This document shows, piece by piece, positions 16,341 to 17,340 of a stretch of 17,340 nucleotides of DNA. Position 1 is the stretch's first letter; the number at the start of each line of letters is the position of its first letter. Source of the stretch: Flavobacteriaceae bacterium UBA2765 (GTDB lineage: Bacteria > Bacteroidota > Bacteroidia > Flavobacteriales > Flavobacteriaceae); contig DEIV01000004.1 of assembly GCA_002352665.1 (NCBI GenBank), forward strand, positions 1-17,340, in the 5' to 3' direction. Both the position numbers and the translations under genes were made by a program. The notes beneath the pieces were generated by a model. It saw only the letters and a list, made by a program, of their open reading frames with translations, ran no database searches and was not told where the DNA came from.

Positions 16341-16504
16341 TATTTTTAATAATGATACATACCATCAAATTTACTATATAGAAATTTGTAATTGATTTTA
16401 ATTACAGGATTTAAATATAATGGAACTGCCAAAAAACACCTAAACATCTTTTATTGTTTCGTTATAATGTGTAACTTTGAGAATATTCTGTAAATCAAGT
16501 AATA
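16341..16504 (+). promoter_or_regulatory. Intergenic region with a likely promoter for the PAS gene
   Basis: TAACTTTG (16472-16479) matches the Bacteroidota -10 and lies 25 bases before the PAS-gene ATG; a TTG at 16454-16456 is a possible -33 element, slightly closer than usual. Upstream, two AT-rich hairpins, CAAATTT/AAATTTG (16366-16372 with 16382-16388) and GTAATT/AATTAC (16388-16393 with 16400-16405), might end the lipoprotein transcript, but neither has a T run. Confidence 0.5.
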
Positions 16505-17161
16505 ATGGAAAATACCACCAACAAAAGACTTACAAAAAAAGACCGTCCTAAGCCAATTGACGAAGAAATTATCATTCCGGATGAAGAAGTATTAATTAGT
16601 GTTACTGACCCAAAAGGTAAAATAATTGAGGCAAATGATATATTTGTAAAAATTTCGGGCTATTCAAAAGATGAATTGGTAGGTTCTCAGCATAATATGA
16701 TTAGACATCCTGATATGCCTAGAGTCATGTTTAAAATTGTCTGGGATCATATAAAGGACAGAGAAAATGTAATGGCCGTTGTAAAAAATTTAGCAAAAGA
16801 TGGACGTTATTATTGGGTGGTAACAGATTTTATTACGAAAGTAGATGCTGATAGAAATGTAATAGACTATACAGCCTATAGACGACCAGTGCATGAAAAA
16901 GTAAAAGATGCCGTTATTCCTTTATACAAAACCTTATGTGCTATAGAAGAGTTTGACGGAATGGATGCTTCTGAAAAGTTTCTTACTAACTATTTTGAAA
17001 AAATAGGAATGACCTATGATGAAATGGTAGAAGAAATTATTGTTAAAAATTGCCATAAAGCAAAAGCAATGGGTTTTGGCGATCATCCTGAGGAAGAAAT
17101 GAAAGTCATGTCTAAAGAAAAAAAGCAATCTTTATTTAATAAACTATTTGGTGTGAAATAA
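16505..17161 (+). CDS. Stand-alone Aer-like PAS-domain protein
   Basis: The 218-residue protein contains one PAS domain (about 28-130) closely resembling the sensor domain of the aerotaxis receptor Aer: VTDPKGKIIEANDIFVKISGYSKDELVG leads into HNMIRHPDMP (63-72) and KNLAKDGRYYWV (94-105). In Aer-type PAS domains this region binds FAD and reports redox state; whether FAD is bound here cannot be told from sequence. There is no HAMP, methyl-accepting, kinase or DNA-binding domain: the C-terminal 85 residues are helical and charged, ending KLFGVK, with no membrane segment. It may act by protein-protein contact. It has its own -10 box and sits at the end of the plus-strand block, so a link to redox control of the denitrification genes is only suggestive. 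Confidence 0.85.
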   Translation: MENTTNKRLTKKDRPKPIDEEIIIPDEEVLISVTDPKGKIIEANDIFVKISGYSKDELVGSQHNMIRHPDMPRVMFKIVWDHIKDRENVMAVVKNLAKDGRYYWVVTDFITKVDADRNVIDYTAYRRPVHEKVKDAVIPLYKTLCAIEEFDGMDASEKFLTNYFEKIGMTYDEMVEEIIVKNCHKAKAMGFGDHPEEEMKVMSKEKKQSLFNKLFGVK

Positions 17162-17162
17162 A

Positions 17163-17340
17163 TTATTGTTGTTTAGTTGCAATAATATGTGTATCAATGA
17201 AAATGGTATCTGATACATAAAAACCTTCTTCGCCTTCTTTTGGATTTGGGTTCTTATCTGAAAGATAATAAATACCCCAATCTGTTCGATCTAAAATAAT
17301 GGACTTTGTATTGAAGAATAAACTATCATTTTTCAGTAAA
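17163..17340 (-). CDS. YceI-like protein, C-terminal part only
   Basis: An open minus-strand frame enters from the right edge and ends at a TAA (17165-17163), giving 58 residues. The segment SIILDRTDWGIYYLS, followed by a charged loop and VSDTIFIDTHIIAT, resembles the C-terminal end of YceI-family proteins, which have a conserved RxxWG-type stretch and a closing beta strand rich in alternating Ile. YceI proteins are periplasmic lipocalin-like barrels that bind isoprenoid-type lipids. The gene converges on the PAS gene with a single base between the two stop codons. The identification rests on a short segment. Confidence 0.6.
   Translation of the reverse strand, partial: LLKNDSLFFNTKSIILDRTDWGIYYLSDKNPNPKEGEEGFYVSDTIFIDTHIIATKQQ

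Noticed and set aside
1..17340. CRISPR arrays, tRNA or rRNA genes, insertion sequences
   Set aside because: No regularly spaced direct repeats, no transposase-like frame with terminal repeats and no recognisable structural RNA were seen on reading through the window.

Overview
The window looks like chromosomal DNA from a member of the Bacteroidota, most likely the class Flavobacteriia. It is strongly AT-rich, several promoters carry the Bacteroidota -10 element TANNTTTG, Shine-Dalgarno sequences are weak, and there are three TonB-dependent outer-membrane receptors (two with an N-terminal carboxypeptidase-D-like domain) and several lipoprotein signals. The gene content points to a denitrifier that uses the haem-based cytochrome cd1 route.

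Layout. Positions 1-9228 are read from the minus strand: a partial norQ (left edge), an intrinsic terminator, an alginate-export-family porin, a TonB-dependent receptor, nirS (cytochrome cd1 nitrite reductase, here with a lipoprotein-type signal), the norC-norB nitric oxide reductase operon, and a tryptophanase gene (tnaA). From 9531 to 17161 genes are on the plus strand: a small Cys-motif membrane protein, a TonB receptor with the CxxxM and HxM copper-site motifs of OprC, a second TonB receptor, a lipoprotein with BNR-like repeats plus CECC and GCPH motifs, and a stand-alone Aer-like PAS protein. The right edge holds the 3' end of a convergent YceI-like gene.

How it fits together. NirS reduces nitrite to NO and NorCB reduces NO to N2O; NorQ, with a NorD probably beyond the left edge, would activate NorB. 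nirS and norCB are separate transcription units, but their promoters carry the identical 14-bp palindrome ATGACTTATGTCAT exactly 22 bp upstream of an identical -10 box TACTTTTG. This is the geometry of class II activation by a CRP/FNR-family regulator. A degenerate version with the same 22-bp spacing lies upstream of the OprC-like receptor, hinting that copper uptake could be co-regulated. Neither NirS nor cNor needs copper, so a copper receptor here would more plausibly serve an unseen N2O reductase (NosZ) or haem-copper oxidase.

The most promising candidate for an undescribed system is the plus-strand block 9531-16340: a small Cys protein, the OprC-like receptor, and a second receptor paired with a Cys/His-motif surface or periplasmic lipoprotein. 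I read it as a metal-acquisition (probably copper) module. That function is inferred from motifs and context only.
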